Part shown: positions 18,130 to 28,488 of the stretch, in pieces
How positions within the stretch are numbered: position 1 is the stretch's first letter
How the letters are laid out: each line of letters starts with the position of its first letter
Assembly (NCBI RefSeq): GCF_039522165.1
Contig: NZ_BAAADE010000007.1
Location: 1-64,000 of the forward strand
Direction: 5' to 3'
Origin: Paenochrobactrum glaciei
GTDB lineage: Bacteria; Pseudomonadota; Alphaproteobacteria; Rhizobiales; Rhizobiaceae
Length of the DNA stretch: 64,000 nt
The notes under the pieces: model-generated
Seen by the model: only the letters and a program-made list of their open reading frames with translations
The model's database searches: none
Told to the model about the DNA's origin: nothing
Program-made: the position numbers and the translations under genes

Positions 18130-19011
18130 ATGAACTGGGATGACATTCGCATTTTTTTGGCAGTCGCCCGCTCCGGGCAGATTTTAGGCGCGGCGCGCAG
18201 GCTTGGTATTAACCACACGACGGTGGCGCGACGCCTCACCGCTTTGGAAACGGCCTTATCCACCACGCTGCTTTCCAGACGCACCAATGGTTCCAGTCTG
18301 ACACAGGCAGGTGAAGAGTTTTTGCTGGCGGCAGAGCGTATGGAAGCTGAAATGCTGGCCGCACGCGCCCATGTCGGCAATGCCGATATTGCGGTGGCAG
18401 GCACGGTGCGCATTGGTGCACCTGACGGTTTCGGCGTTACCTTTCTGGCGCCACGCCTTGCAAAGCTCACTGCGCAATATCCTGATCTGACCGTACAGTT
18501 GGTGCCGGTGCCCCGCTCTTTTTCACTTTCACGCCGCGAAGCCGATATTGCCATCACGGTGGAGCGCCCCGATCAAGGGCGTTTGGTGGCCAGAAAGCTG
18601 GTTGATTATACCCTCGGCCTTTATGCGCATAAAGATTATCTGGCTGAACATGGCCTGCCGCAAACGGTGGACGAATTAGCCAATCACCGCCTGATCGGCT
18701 ATGTGGAAGATCTTGTGATTAATCCGTCACTTGCCTATGCGCCGGAAATCAGCCGTGACTGGCGGCCGGATTTTGAAGTTTCCAGTGCGTTGGGCCAGAT
18801 GGAAGCAGTAAAAGCTGGTGCTGGCATCGGCATTTTGCACGCTTTCATTGCCCGCGAACATCCCAATTTAGTGCCGGTATTGCCCGAACGCTTTATCAAG
18901 CGCTCTTATTGGCTCGCCTATCATGAAAGTGCGCGTACCTTGCGCCGTGTCACAGCGATTTCCACCCTGATTTCGCAATTGGTGGAAAATGAGAAACGGC
19001 TTTTTCTTTAA
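18130..19011 (+). CDS. LysR-family transcriptional regulator, divergent from mmsA
   Basis: 293 residues. The N-terminal winged helix-turn-helix is at about residues 1-60 (WDDIRIFLAVARSGQILGAA, RRLGINHTTVARRLTALE), followed by a substrate-binding domain. Head-to-head placement with mmsA suggests control of valine/propionyl-CoA metabolism, with an intermediate as co-inducer; this is inference. Its stop overlaps by 4 nt the stop of the convergent DUF1275 gene. Confidence 0.9.
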   Translation: MNWDDIRIFLAVARSGQILGAARRLGINHTTVARRLTALETALSTTLLSRRTNGSSLTQAGEEFLLAAERMEAEMLAARAHVGNADIAVAGTVRIGAPDGFGVTFLAPRLAKLTAQYPDLTVQLVPVPRSFSLSRREADIAITVERPDQGRLVARKLVDYTLGLYAHKDYLAEHGLPQTVDELANHRLIGYVEDLVINPSLAYAPEISRDWRPDFEVSSALGQMEAVKAGAGIGILHAFIAREHPNLVPVLPERFIKRSYWLAYHESARTLRRVTAISTLISQLVENEKRLFL

Positions 19012-19661
19012 TCGTTGAATAATTTCAACAGGCGGAAAACCAGCACCGCCGAGATAATCACAAACGGAATGCTGAGTGCCATCAGCCCCAGCCACCAATC
19101 GGCAAAACCGCCGCTGATTGCCCCAAGCATCAGAGCAAGCCAGACATAGAAATGCTCAAGCCAGCGGCCTTTAGGCACTTCGCCGGTGATGGAGCGCGCC
19201 AAATCCGCTGCACAACTAAACAAGGTTCCGGTCACATAAGTAGCGCCCAGTTTTGCCGTGCCTCTTTGTTGTAGCGACGCATTTTGCATGCCCATCGCGG
19301 CAGCAAGCAGCAAAGTCGGCTGTAAATAAACCATGTCAGCCTGTTTAAGTGCGATCACCACACCGAGAAGAACCAGCACACCGGCAAGCACGAAAATATT
19401 GCCGTTATGTGCAAAAACACTCATCATCAAGGTGCCTAAAAATGCGCCGGTGAAAAACAATATAATGAGAGCCGCCGGAAACCATACCATCACCTGACCG
19501 GTGGAATTTGGATGTCCGGCAAGGCCGATCCCCAACTGAGTCGTGTTACCGCTCATAAAAGAAGCGAAGAAACCGCCCAGTTGCAAAAACGCAATCACAT
19601 CCACGAAACCCGCCGAAGCGGTCAATAAAAGCCCTGCAATTGTTCTGCCGTTAAAAGACAA
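19008..19661 (-). CDS. DUF1275 (YoaK-like) membrane protein
   Basis: A 217-residue integral membrane protein with about six helices. The conserved start region reads ASAGFVDVIAFLQLGGFFAS then FMSGNTTQLGIGLA, and GMQNASLQQRG and ATYVTGTLFSCAADLAR follow, all diagnostic of DUF1275. No function is established for the family. It is convergent with the LysR gene (4-nt overlap of stops). Confidence 0.88.
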   Translation of the reverse strand: MSFNGRTIAGLLLTASAGFVDVIAFLQLGGFFASFMSGNTTQLGIGLAGHPNSTGQVMVWFPAALIILFFTGAFLGTLMMSVFAHNGNIFVLAGVLVLLGVVIALKQADMVYLQPTLLLAAAMGMQNASLQQRGTAKLGATYVTGTLFSCAADLARSITGEVPKGRWLEHFYVWLALMLGAISGGFADWWLGLMALSIPFVIISAVLVFRLLKLFND

Positions 19662-19900
19662 GGTTTACTCCACCCCTCACACTTTCAGACTTTTTACATG
19701 CCACGTCTCAGCCTGACCTGCAAATTCTATCCATATCATGAAGCATGCACGTTTTTTTGTGGATCATAGTCATAATCCGTCTTTTGTTTTATATTTTGCA
19801 CACATCTTTCAGGTAATATAAATGTGAGCTTATATTGACCTGACCTTATCAAGGCCACAGTTGCCCAAAAGCTTGATTATAAAACTCAAGGAAGCCTTTC

Positions 19901-22900
19901 ATGCCGTCCAGCCTCAAGCGCTTAACATTTGCCCTGATCGCATCATTTTTTATGATGCAGCCGGTTATATCGGCTGAAACGCGGCAAATACAAACCATCG
20001 AGAATGGCGACTATTTCGGCTTTGATCTGCGTACCGAGAAGAATCTCTCGCTTGATCAGTGTAAATCCACTTGTCTGGGCGACAATAATTGCCGCGCTTT
20101 TACCTATAATGAGAAAGCGCAATGGTGCTTCCTGAAAAGCGATTATAATCAGCTCAATGCGGCAGCCGGTGCTATTGCCGGTAAAGTTATTAATCCGGAA
20201 AGCGCACCGGATATTGGCGCACCACCGCTGTTGACCTATGTCGGCGACAATATTTTTGAAGAAGCCCGCCGTCTGAAAGCCTATCTGGAACAGGCAGACC
20301 ACGGCGACACCGGTCTTTCGGAGTGGCTTGTCATCGCACAATCGGCATTGAAAAACGGCGATCCGCGCAATGCAACCGAAGCGCTCCGCCATGCCGCCGG
20401 CATTAATTCCGATGACAGCCGTGTCTGGAATGCACTCGCACAGGCAATTTTAAACACCGAAACCGATAATAGCGAAGAGCGCTCCAAATATCGCCGCGAT
20501 GCAAGTTCGGCAGCGCTGAATGCTTATCAGACCTCCCGCAGCACCAACAGCCGCGCCGATGCACTGGCTTCGCTTGCCACGTCCCTGGAGCGCCGCGATT
20601 ATGACCGTCCGGCATTGCAAGCTTATGATGCCAGCCTGAACTTAGCCAATTCGGCTTCTGTACGCGCCCTTTATGAAGATTTGCGCGCCCGCAAAGGTTT
20701 CCGCATTGTCGATCACAGTGTTGATAATGACAGCGCCTCACCGCGTATTTGTGCGCAATTTTCTGAAGACCTCGTCAAAAGCGGCGTTGATTACGCCTCT
20801 TTCATCAAAGTCGACAATCAGGCACCCAAAGCCATCGAAGCCAAAGAACGCCAGATTTGCGTTGAGGGCTTGAGCCACGGTCAGGATTATCAGGTTTCAT
20901 TCCGCGCCGGTTTGCCATCCAATATTGGCGAAACTTTAAGCTCGACTGTTGTTTTAAATGTCTATGTGCAGGATCGCGCACCTTCGGTACGCTTTACCGG
21001 TGACAGCTTTGTGCTGCCATCAACAGCCCGCCGCGGCATTCCGATGGTCAGCGTCAATATGGAAACAGCTAAAGTGAAGCTTTTCCGCGTTGGCGACCGC
21101 TCCCTTGCACAGCTTTTGTCCGGCTATCAGTTCCTACGTCAATTGGATGGCTATGATGTCAGCTCATTGGTTGACCAGATGGGCGCTCCTGTTTGGGAAG
21201 GCAAAATTGAAGTTGCTGACAACCAGCTGAACAAAGAAGCCACCACCAGTTTCCCGATTGATGAAGCGCTGCCGGAACGTAAACCCGGCGTTTACATCAT
21301 GACTGCCGAACAGGCCGATAAAAACGCCGATACATATGACACGGTCGCAACCCAATGGTTTGTTGTTTCCGATATCGGCTTGGCAACTTATACCGGACAG
21401 GACGGGTTGCATGTTTTTGCCCGCTCCCTTGGTTCTGCCAAACCGGTTGCAGATGTCAAACTCACTTTGCTTGCCCGCAACAATGAAATTTTGGGCGAAG
21501 CTGTTACGGACAAAGATGGTAAAGCCATCTTCAATCCGGGCTTAAGCCGGGGCACTGACGGCATGGCGCCAGCCGTTCTTATGGCCAGCCAGTCAGACAC
21601 CGACTTTGTTTTCTTAGATATGACCCGTCCGGGATTTGATCTTTCCGACCGCGGTGTAACAGGCCGTGCAACACCTGAAACACTGGACGTGATGAGCTGG
21701 ACAGAGCGCGGCATTTACCGCGCCGGTGAAACCGTGCATGTGGCAGCGTTAGCGCGTGATGATAAAGCAGATGCAGTTGAAAAACTGCCGCTGACATTCA
21801 TCTTCCGCCGTCCTGACGGCGCTGAAGATCGCCGTCTTGTCGTTGACAGCAATTCTGCCGGTGGTTACGCCGTTGATCTGACCCTGATGCCCAATGCTAT
21901 GCTCGGTACATGGTCGGTTTCAGTTTACACAGATCCGAAACAAGGCGCTGTGTCTTCACAGATGTTTCTGGTTGAAGATTTTGTCCCAGACCGGATCGAA
22001 TTTGACCTGACCGCAGACAAAGCCGAAATTATGGAAGGCGAAACTGCTGAACTGTTAGTAGATGGTCGCTTCTTATATGGCGCGCCGGCTGCCGGTCTGG
22101 CACTGGAAGGCGATGTCACTATTGCCACCAGCCGCAAATGGGATCGTTTCCCGTCTTATTATTTTGGCCTTGCAGATGAACAAGAAGGCGGCAGCACTCG
22201 CACCGCACTTGATAATCTCGATAATGCCGATGAAAACGGCAAAGCGACCATTCCGGTTGCTATCAATGAGTTGCCGTCCACCACGCGTCTTTTGTCAGCA
22301 CATGTCAATGTGCGCATGCGTGAAACCGGTGGCCGTGCTGTTGAGCGCTCACTTGATTTAACCATCAAACCACAAACCAATATGATTGGTATCCGTCCGG
22401 ATTTTGCTGGCGGCGAAGTTCGGCAGGGCGGCACAGCCAAGTTCAGCCTGTTGGCCAGCAATGCCAGCGGCAAGCGCATCACTATGGATGGTGCAAAATG
22501 GTCGCTGATGAAAATCGAGCGTCAATATCAGTGGTATCGCAGCGGCAGTTCATGGAACTATGAAGCCGTCACATTCACCAAGGCGGTGACTGATGGCGAG
22601 ATCAATATTGATGAAAACGACGATGTAGCCATATCCATGCCGGTTGACTGGGGACGCTACCGTCTTGAAGTTGAAACTGCGGATGCCTCCGGCCCAGCGT
22701 CATCCTATGAATTTGATGCAGGCTGGTATGTTTCTTCAACATCCACCGAAACACCAGACGGCCTGGAAATTGCGCTTGATAAAGAGCAATATGCCATTGG
22801 TGACACTGCAAAGCTCAACATTTCTCCACGCTTTGCCGGTGAAATGCTGATTACCATCGGCACTGAAAAACTGATCCAGACTATTAATGTCAGCGTGCCG

Positions 22901-25375
22901 GAAAAAGGTCTGGTCGTTGATATTCCGGTTGATGCAAGCTTTGGTGCGGGCACCTATGTAACCGCAACCCTTTATCGTCCGGGTAGTGCGACGGAAAGCC
23001 GGATGCCAGCCCGTGCCATCGGTCTGAAATGGCTAAAAGTTGACCCAGAACAAAGAAGTCTGGCAATTGATCTGGCCTTGCCTGAAAAAACCGAACCTAA
23101 ATCAACGCTCGCAGTACCGGTTACCGTTGCCAATGCTGGCAACCAGCAAGCCTATGTCATGGTGGCGGCAGTGGATGTCGGCATTTTGAACCTCACCCGT
23201 TATAGCGCACCAGATCCTGAAGGCTGGTTCTTCGGCCAGCGTCAGCTGGGGCTTGAAATGCGCGACATTTATGGTCGTCTCATTGATGGCTCGCTCGGTG
23301 TTACAGGCAAGTTGCGTACCGGTGGTGACGGCGGCAATATGGGTTCACAGGGCAGCCCTCCGACCGAAAAACTGCTGGCGCTTTTCTCCGGCATTGTCGA
23401 GCTTGACAGTGACGGCAAAGCGATCATCGATTTTGATCTGCCGCAATTTAACGGAACCGCCAGAGTTATGGCTGTCGCATGGACAAAATCAGCCCTTGGC
23501 CATGCTGAAAAAGACGTCATCATCCGTGATCCACTGGTCATTACAGCCGGTCTGCCACGCTTTATGGCACCGGGTGACATGTCAACCATCCGCTTTGACA
23601 TTGCCAATACAGATGCACCGGACGGCGATTATCAGTTAACCGTCGAAACCAGCGACAATCTCAACGTCAGCGATGATGCAGCCTCTCAGACCCTGTCGCT
23701 TCAGGGCGGAAAACGCATCTCAGTAACAGTGCCGCTGGCAGCACAGGCAACCGGTGACGGGTTTGTAACCATCCGTGTGGCGAATGACAGCGGCATCATG
23801 GTTGAACAGATTTTGAACCTCAATGTGCGCCCTGTCGATCTGCCGATCACCAGCCGCTATGTGGTGGATTTATCTGCCGGTCAGGGTTTGACCATCGATG
23901 GCGAACTTCTATCTCAAAACCTGCTCGATGGCGCTCATGTCAGTGTGGATGTCAGCCGCAGCGCTGCATTTGACATCACTTCCATGCTGATGGCGCTTGA
24001 TCGCTATCCTTATGGCTGCACCGAGCAGACCACCAGCCGTGCAATGCCATTGCTTTATTTGCAGGAAATGGCTGCAAGCACCAAAGATGCCATCAGCAGC
24101 GACGATCAGGATGCGATTAAAACCCGCGTTCAGGATGCGATTTACCGTGTACTGAACTTCCAGTCTTCGTCAGGTTCATTCGGTCTTTGGGGGCCGGGTT
24201 CCAACGATCCTTGGCTGGATGCTTATGTCACCGACTTCCTGACCCGTGCGCGTGAAAAGGACTATATTGTGCCTGAACGGGCGCTTGTCTCAGCTTTGAA
24301 TAATTTGCAAAACACGCTGAGCTACAACACCAATATACAAGAGCACGGCAATGAAATTGCCTATGCGCTTTATGTATTGGCGCGCAACAAAAAGGCATCG
24401 GTCGGTGATCTGCGTTATTATGCAGATACCCAGCTGGAAGCTTTTGAAAGCCCGATGGCCGTGGCGCAAATTGCAGCAGCCCTTTCGCTTTACGGTGATC
24501 AGCCACGCTCTGATCGTACCTTTGAAGCGGCACTCAATTTCAGCCAGATGACACCGAAACATAACTACAACCGCACAGATTATGGCTCACGTCTGCGCGA
24601 TGGCGCGGCTGTGCTGGCACTGGCTGCCGAAACCAAGCCTATGCCAAAAATCGTACCTGAACTGATTAAACTTGTTGGTCAGATGCGTCAGGACAGCCGC
24701 TATATGAGCACGCAAGATCAGGCATGGATGCTGCTTGCAGCACGCGGTTTGCAGGAAAACAACTCCAGCATCAAACTGGATGTCGACGGCACCGTGCATA
24801 AAGGCCTATTCTCACAGCGCTATACCGGCAATGCTTTGCAACAGGCACCGGTTAAAATCAGCAATCAAAGCTCTGATCCGGTTGATGCGGTGATCACAGC
24901 CGTTGCCCCTCCGGCACAATCATTGCCGGCCGGTGGTGATGGCTTCAACATCAAGCGCACATATTACACCTTGGATGGCGAAGAAACCAACATCACCAGT
25001 GTAGATCAAAACGAGCGTTTTGTGGTCGTCTTGCAGGTTGATGATTTGCAAAACTGGGCATCACGCGTGCTGGTCACTGACCTGTTGCCGGCTGGTTTTG
25101 AAATCGACAATCCGCGTCTGGTAAACAGTGCTGATCTGGCTAATTTCTCGTGGCTAGAACGTACCGAAGCCGCCCATCTCGAATTCCGCAATGATCGTTT
25201 TGTGGCAGCTTTTGACCGCGATGCAGGTGAAAAACGACAGATCACCCTTGCTTATGTGGTGCGTGCGGTAACACCGGGTATTTACACCCATCCTGCCGCA
25301 ACGGTTGAGGACATGTATCGTCCGCAGTTCTCGGCGCGTACATCCACCGGCATGATGGAAGTCGCAACGCCTTAA
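19901..25375 (+). CDS. Bacterial alpha-2-macroglobulin with N-terminal PAN/apple domain
   Basis: 1,824 residues, a periplasmic protease trap. The signal peptide ends near residue 25 (PVISA/ETR) with no lipobox, unlike lipoprotein-type YfhM. A PAN/apple module follows at about 30-95 with paired cysteines (CKSTC, NCRAFTYNEK, WCFLKSDYNQ). Then come a helical region (about 115-260), macroglobulin domains, and the thioester motif GCTEQ with Cys near residue 1373 in YPYGCTEQTTSRAMPLLYLQ. The thioester-domain and receptor-like C-terminal domain complete it. AAGGAA precedes ATG. The pbpC start lies one base after the stop, the classic A2M-pbpC pairing. Confidence 0.95.
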   Translation: MPSSLKRLTFALIASFFMMQPVISAETRQIQTIENGDYFGFDLRTEKNLSLDQCKSTCLGDNNCRAFTYNEKAQWCFLKSDYNQLNAAAGAIAGKVINPESAPDIGAPPLLTYVGDNIFEEARRLKAYLEQADHGDTGLSEWLVIAQSALKNGDPRNATEALRHAAGINSDDSRVWNALAQAILNTETDNSEERSKYRRDASSAALNAYQTSRSTNSRADALASLATSLERRDYDRPALQAYDASLNLANSASVRALYEDLRARKGFRIVDHSVDNDSASPRICAQFSEDLVKSGVDYASFIKVDNQAPKAIEAKERQICVEGLSHGQDYQVSFRAGLPSNIGETLSSTVVLNVYVQDRAPSVRFTGDSFVLPSTARRGIPMVSVNMETAKVKLFRVGDRSLAQLLSGYQFLRQLDGYDVSSLVDQMGAPVWEGKIEVADNQLNKEATTSFPIDEALPERKPGVYIMTAEQADKNADTYDTVATQWFVVSDIGLATYTGQDGLHVFARSLGSAKPVADVKLTLLARNNEILGEAVTDKDGKAIFNPGLSRGTDGMAPAVLMASQSDTDFVFLDMTRPGFDLSDRGVTGRATPETLDVMSWTERGIYRAGETVHVAALARDDKADAVEKLPLTFIFRRPDGAEDRRLVVDSNSAGGYAVDLTLMPNAMLGTWSVSVYTDPKQGAVSSQMFLVEDFVPDRIEFDLTADKAEIMEGETAELLVDGRFLYGAPAAGLALEGDVTIATSRKWDRFPSYYFGLADEQEGGSTRTALDNLDNADENGKATIPVAINELPSTTRLLSAHVNVRMRETGGRAVERSLDLTIKPQTNMIGIRPDFAGGEVRQGGTAKFSLLASNASGKRITMDGAKWSLMKIERQYQWYRSGSSWNYEAVTFTKAVTDGEINIDENDDVAISMPVDWGRYRLEVETADASGPASSYEFDAGWYVSSTSTETPDGLEIALDKEQYAIGDTAKLNISPRFAGEMLITIGTEKLIQTINVSVPEKGLVVDIPVDASFGAGTYVTATLYRPGSATESRMPARAIGLKWLKVDPEQRSLAIDLALPEKTEPKSTLAVPVTVANAGNQQAYVMVAAVDVGILNLTRYSAPDPEGWFFGQRQLGLEMRDIYGRLIDGSLGVTGKLRTGGDGGNMGSQGSPPTEKLLALFSGIVELDSDGKAIIDFDLPQFNGTARVMAVAWTKSALGHAEKDVIIRDPLVITAGLPRFMAPGDMSTIRFDIANTDAPDGDYQLTVETSDNLNVSDDAASQTLSLQGGKRISVTVPLAAQATGDGFVTIRVANDSGIMVEQILNLNVRPVDLPITSRYVVDLSAGQGLTIDGELLSQNLLDGAHVSVDVSRSAAFDITSMLMALDRYPYGCTEQTTSRAMPLLYLQEMAASTKDAISSDDQDAIKTRVQDAIYRVLNFQSSSGSFGLWGPGSNDPWLDAYVTDFLTRAREKDYIVPERALVSALNNLQNTLSYNTNIQEHGNEIAYALYVLARNKKASVGDLRYYADTQLEAFESPMAVAQIAAALSLYGDQPRSDRTFEAALNFSQMTPKHNYNRTDYGSRLRDGAAVLALAAETKPMPKIVPELIKLVGQMRQDSRYMSTQDQAWMLLAARGLQENNSSIKLDVDGTVHKGLFSQRYTGNALQQAPVKISNQSSDPVDAVITAVAPPAQSLPAGGDGFNIKRTYYTLDGEETNITSVDQNERFVVVLQVDDLQNWASRVLVTDLLPAGFEIDNPRLVNSADLANFSWLERTEAAHLEFRNDRFVAAFDRDAGEKRQITLAYVVRAVTPGIYTHPAATVEDMYRPQFSARTSTGMMEVATP

Positions 25376-25376
25376 C

Positions 25377-27476
25377 ATGTTGCGGCTTGGTAAATTGGGA
25401 AAAAGAATACTCATTGGCGGTGCCCTTCTTGTAAGCGGCATCGCCATTGTGGGTACAATTAGCCTGAATATGCTGGATCAGGCTTTCCCGCCCCCTCTAC
25501 CTGAACGTTTGACCGTCTCCACCGAAATGATGGATCGTGATGATCATTTATTGCGCGCCTTTACCACGCCTGACGGCTATTGGCGGCTAAACACCAAAAT
25601 CGAAGATGTCGATCCGCTGCTCGTTAAAATGCTGATCGCTTATGAAGATAAGCGTTTCTACGATCATTCGGGCATTGATTTTTGGGCGCTTTTACGTGCA
25701 GCCAAACAGCTTGTCACCAATGGGCGGATTGTATCCGGCGGCTCCACTTTATCGATGCAGTTGGCACGTTTGATCGAGCCGCGTGAAAACCGCAATCTCG
25801 GCTCCAAATTTTTACAAATTGCCCGCGCTGTTCAAATTGAACGCCGCCTCACCAAAGAGCAAATCCTCGAACGCTATCTGACACTTGCGCCCTATGGCGG
25901 CAATCTGGAAGGTGTACGCTCCGCGTCTCTTGCCTATTTTGGTCAAGAGCCTAAACGCCTGACCACCGCGCAAGCGGCACTCCTTGTTGCCCTGCCGCAA
26001 TTGCCCGAACGCCGTCGCCCTGACCGCTACCGTGAGAACACCCAGAACGCGCGTGACCGTGTGCTGGCCAGAATGGAAAATGCCGAGATTATTTCCGCGC
26101 AGGAAGTAACCCGCAGCCAACGCGAAATGGTATCATCCAAACGTTTTGCATTACCGGCATTAGCGGCGCATTTATCGGATGAGGCAATCAAAAAAGACCC
26201 AAGCAATCCGCGCCATCAATTGACCTTGATGAAACAAGCGCAACAAGGATTGGAAAAAGTTGCCAAAGCCCACGCCACAAAAATCGGCAATAAAACCTCT
26301 GTCGCCATTGTTTTGGCCGACAGCCGAAATGGCAACATTCTAGCCTCCGTCGGCTCTGCCAATTATTTTGACAGCCGCATTCAGGGCTGGATTGATATGA
26401 GCCGCGCTGTCCGCTCGCCCGGTTCAACGCTCAAACCCTTTATTTATGGTTTGGCCTTTGAACAAGGATTGATCGCACAAGAAACAATCATTCAGGATCG
26501 GCCGACCGATTTTGCCGGTTATCGCCCGCGTAATTTTGATATGAGTTATCAAGGCGATGTCACCATCCGCCAGGCGCTGCAAATGTCGTTGAATGTGCCA
26601 ACCATCAGCTTGCTGGATGCTGTCGGGCCATTGCAACTGACCACCCGCTTTCGTCAGGCTGGCGTAACATTGCAATTGCCTAAAAATGAAGCTCCCGGCC
26701 TTGCGATCGGCTTGGGCGGCGCGGGCATCAATTTGCGCGACCTTGTGCAGCTTTACACCGGCCTTGCCAATGGCGGCAAAACCGCCACTTTGCGAGACGG
26801 CACCGAAAAAACAGAACCCGTAATCACCGGCACCACCATTCTAAGCGAAACCGCCACATGGCAGATTGCTGATATTTTATCCGGAATTCGCCCGCCCGAA
26901 GGCGCAGCCCGTCGCATTTTGGCTTACAAAACCGGCACATCCTATGGCTATCGGGATGCATGGTCTGTTGGTTATGACGGGCGCTATGTGATGGGCGTGT
27001 GGGTTGGTCGTGCTGATGGAGGCCCTGTTGCAGGTTTGACCGGATATTTATCCGCAGCCCCCATTTTGTTTGAAGCTTTTGTCAAATCCGGTTTAGCGGC
27101 TGTGCCCTTTCCGCGCGCGCCTTATGGCGCGCTGCATTTAAACAGCAATGAACTACCCATCACATTGGGGCGTTTTTCCAATATCAATGATGGGCTCATC
27201 ATGCTCAAAGCGACAGCGGAACCGGCACCACAAATCACCTTTCCGCCCAATGGAGTGCATGTGGAACTGAAGCCTAATGGTGAAAAAGCATCGCCTTTGG
27301 TTTTAAAAATGCAAGGCGGGCGCGCACCGTTTCGCTGGTTGGCCAATGGCAAACCTTTAGGCGAACCGGAACGCCGCCGTACTATACAATGGCAACCTGA
27401 TGGCGTTGGTTATTCCACACTGACTGTGATTGATGCGGCAGGCCGCGCAGCCAGTGTGAAAATTTTTGTCGAATAA
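25377..27476 (+). CDS. pbpC: Penicillin-binding protein 1C
   Basis: A 699-residue bifunctional peptidoglycan synthase, anchored by an N-terminal membrane helix (about residues 9-30). The GT51 glycosyltransferase domain is at about 60-230 (EDKRFYDHSGIDFWALLRAA, VSGGSTLSMQLARLIEPRE). The transpeptidase domain has the active-site SxxK in SPGSTLKPFIYG and the KTG box in KTGTSYGYRDAWSVG. A C-terminal BiPBP_C domain starts near 610. It is coupled to the macroglobulin gene, which is thought to protect the envelope while PBP1C repairs it. Confidence 0.96.
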   Translation: MLRLGKLGKRILIGGALLVSGIAIVGTISLNMLDQAFPPPLPERLTVSTEMMDRDDHLLRAFTTPDGYWRLNTKIEDVDPLLVKMLIAYEDKRFYDHSGIDFWALLRAAKQLVTNGRIVSGGSTLSMQLARLIEPRENRNLGSKFLQIARAVQIERRLTKEQILERYLTLAPYGGNLEGVRSASLAYFGQEPKRLTTAQAALLVALPQLPERRRPDRYRENTQNARDRVLARMENAEIISAQEVTRSQREMVSSKRFALPALAAHLSDEAIKKDPSNPRHQLTLMKQAQQGLEKVAKAHATKIGNKTSVAIVLADSRNGNILASVGSANYFDSRIQGWIDMSRAVRSPGSTLKPFIYGLAFEQGLIAQETIIQDRPTDFAGYRPRNFDMSYQGDVTIRQALQMSLNVPTISLLDAVGPLQLTTRFRQAGVTLQLPKNEAPGLAIGLGGAGINLRDLVQLYTGLANGGKTATLRDGTEKTEPVITGTTILSETATWQIADILSGIRPPEGAARRILAYKTGTSYGYRDAWSVGYDGRYVMGVWVGRADGGPVAGLTGYLSAAPILFEAFVKSGLAAVPFPRAPYGALHLNSNELPITLGRFSNINDGLIMLKATAEPAPQITFPPNGVHVELKPNGEKASPLVLKMQGGRAPFRWLANGKPLGEPERRRTIQWQPDGVGYSTLTVIDAAGRAASVKIFVE

Positions 27477-27731
27477 TCACGCTCGTTTGATAACGCGCAA
27501 CACAACCAGCAAAATCGCCGCGCCAATAAAAGCATTAACAACTGAAGCGATAAAACCGCCACCAACACTAAAGCCAAGGCGCGGTAATAACCAACCGGCA
27601 AAGAATGCGCCAATCACACCAATCACGATATTGCCGATCATGCCAAAACCGCCGCCACGCACAATCGTGCCTGCCAACCAACCCGCAACCAAACCAACAA
27701 TCAGAAATACAATAAGGCTTTGTCCGTCCAT
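27477..27731 (-). CDS. GlsB/YeaQ/YmgE family stress-response membrane protein
   Basis: An 84-residue protein of three hydrophobic helices with the family signatures GLVAGWLAGTIVRGGGFGMI and GNIVIGVIGAFFAGWLLPRL. These small proteins are induced by acid or general stress; biochemical role unknown. AAGGAAAC precedes the ATG. It abuts the pbpC stop in convergent orientation with no gap. Confidence 0.9.
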   Translation of the reverse strand: MDGQSLIVFLIVGLVAGWLAGTIVRGGGFGMIGNIVIGVIGAFFAGWLLPRLGFSVGGGFIASVVNAFIGAAILLVVLRVIKRA

Positions 27732-27840
27732 TATGTTTCCTTCGCAAGAAAATTACGTGACGGACAAAGTTTCCTCAAGATACAGAAATTTACAAGTCTA
27801 TTTATTGAGCCACAGCCAGATTAAAGTTTAACGCTTTAAT

Positions 27841-28365
27841 TTATGGTGCCAAATGACGGAAATTGCGCACAACTTCCTGATATAATTTACGCTTAAATGG
27901 TACGATCAGCTGCGGCAGATCATCCATCGGTTTCCATTCCCAAGCGTCAAATTCTGCAACTTCATCACCCGGAGGCGGATTAATAGCAATTTCACTTTCA
28001 TCGCCTTCAAAGCGATAGGCAAACCATTTTTGTGTCTGGCCGCGATATTTGCCCTTAAGCGCTTTGCCGATCAGATGAACCGGCAGATCATAATTAATCC
28101 ACTCCGGTGCTTCCGCCAGCAGCGAAACCGAACGCATGCCGGTTTCTTCATAAAGCTCGCGCAAAGCTGCCTCAACCGGTTCTTCACCTTTATCAATGCC
28201 GCCTTGTGGCATTTGCCAGAGCTGCGTTGCGCCTTCCATCTCCCCTTCCGGCACGATGATACGGCGACCAGACCACACCAATCCGTCACGGTTTAAAACC
28301 ATCAAACCCACACATGGGCGGTAAGGTAAGGTTTCAGGATCAATAAGCTTCTGTTTGTCAGCCAT
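27841..28365 (-). CDS. rppH: RNA pyrophosphohydrolase RppH
   Basis: A 174-residue Nudix hydrolase that removes pyrophosphate from 5'-triphosphate RNA ends to trigger decay; the alphaproteobacterial form is also annotated as IalA/dinucleoside polyphosphatase. Start YRPCVGLMVLNRDGLVW is typical. The Nudix box runs GGIDKGEEPVEAALRELYEE then TG. ATG at 28365 is preferred to an in-frame start at 28374. It lies downstream of ctpA with a terminator between. Confidence 0.94.
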   Translation of the reverse strand: MADKQKLIDPETLPYRPCVGLMVLNRDGLVWSGRRIIVPEGEMEGATQLWQMPQGGIDKGEEPVEAALRELYEETGMRSVSLLAEAPEWINYDLPVHLIGKALKGKYRGQTQKWFAYRFEGDESEIAINPPPGDEVAEFDAWEWKPMDDLPQLIVPFKRKLYQEVVRNFRHLAP

Positions 28366-28429
28366 CCGTCGCACTCCATCTTCATCTGCCCTATTCTATA
28401 AGGTATTTTTATCAACAAAACATAACAAA

Positions 28430-28458
28430 AAAGCGGATGCAAAATTTGCACCCGCTTT
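28430..28458 (-). terminator. Terminator downstream of ctpA
   Basis: AAAGCGG..TGCAAA pairs with TTTGCA..CCGCTTT (28430-28458) with one mismatch. On the minus strand it leads into a T-rich run, separating ctpA from rppH. Confidence 0.7.
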
Positions 28459-28488
28459 AATCATTCAAATAGTACTGACAGGCAGAAA

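Noticed and set aside
19836..19860. TTGACCTGACC similar to the IS end at 151-158
   Set aside because: Match is limited to a few bases and there is no transposase or partner repeat nearby.
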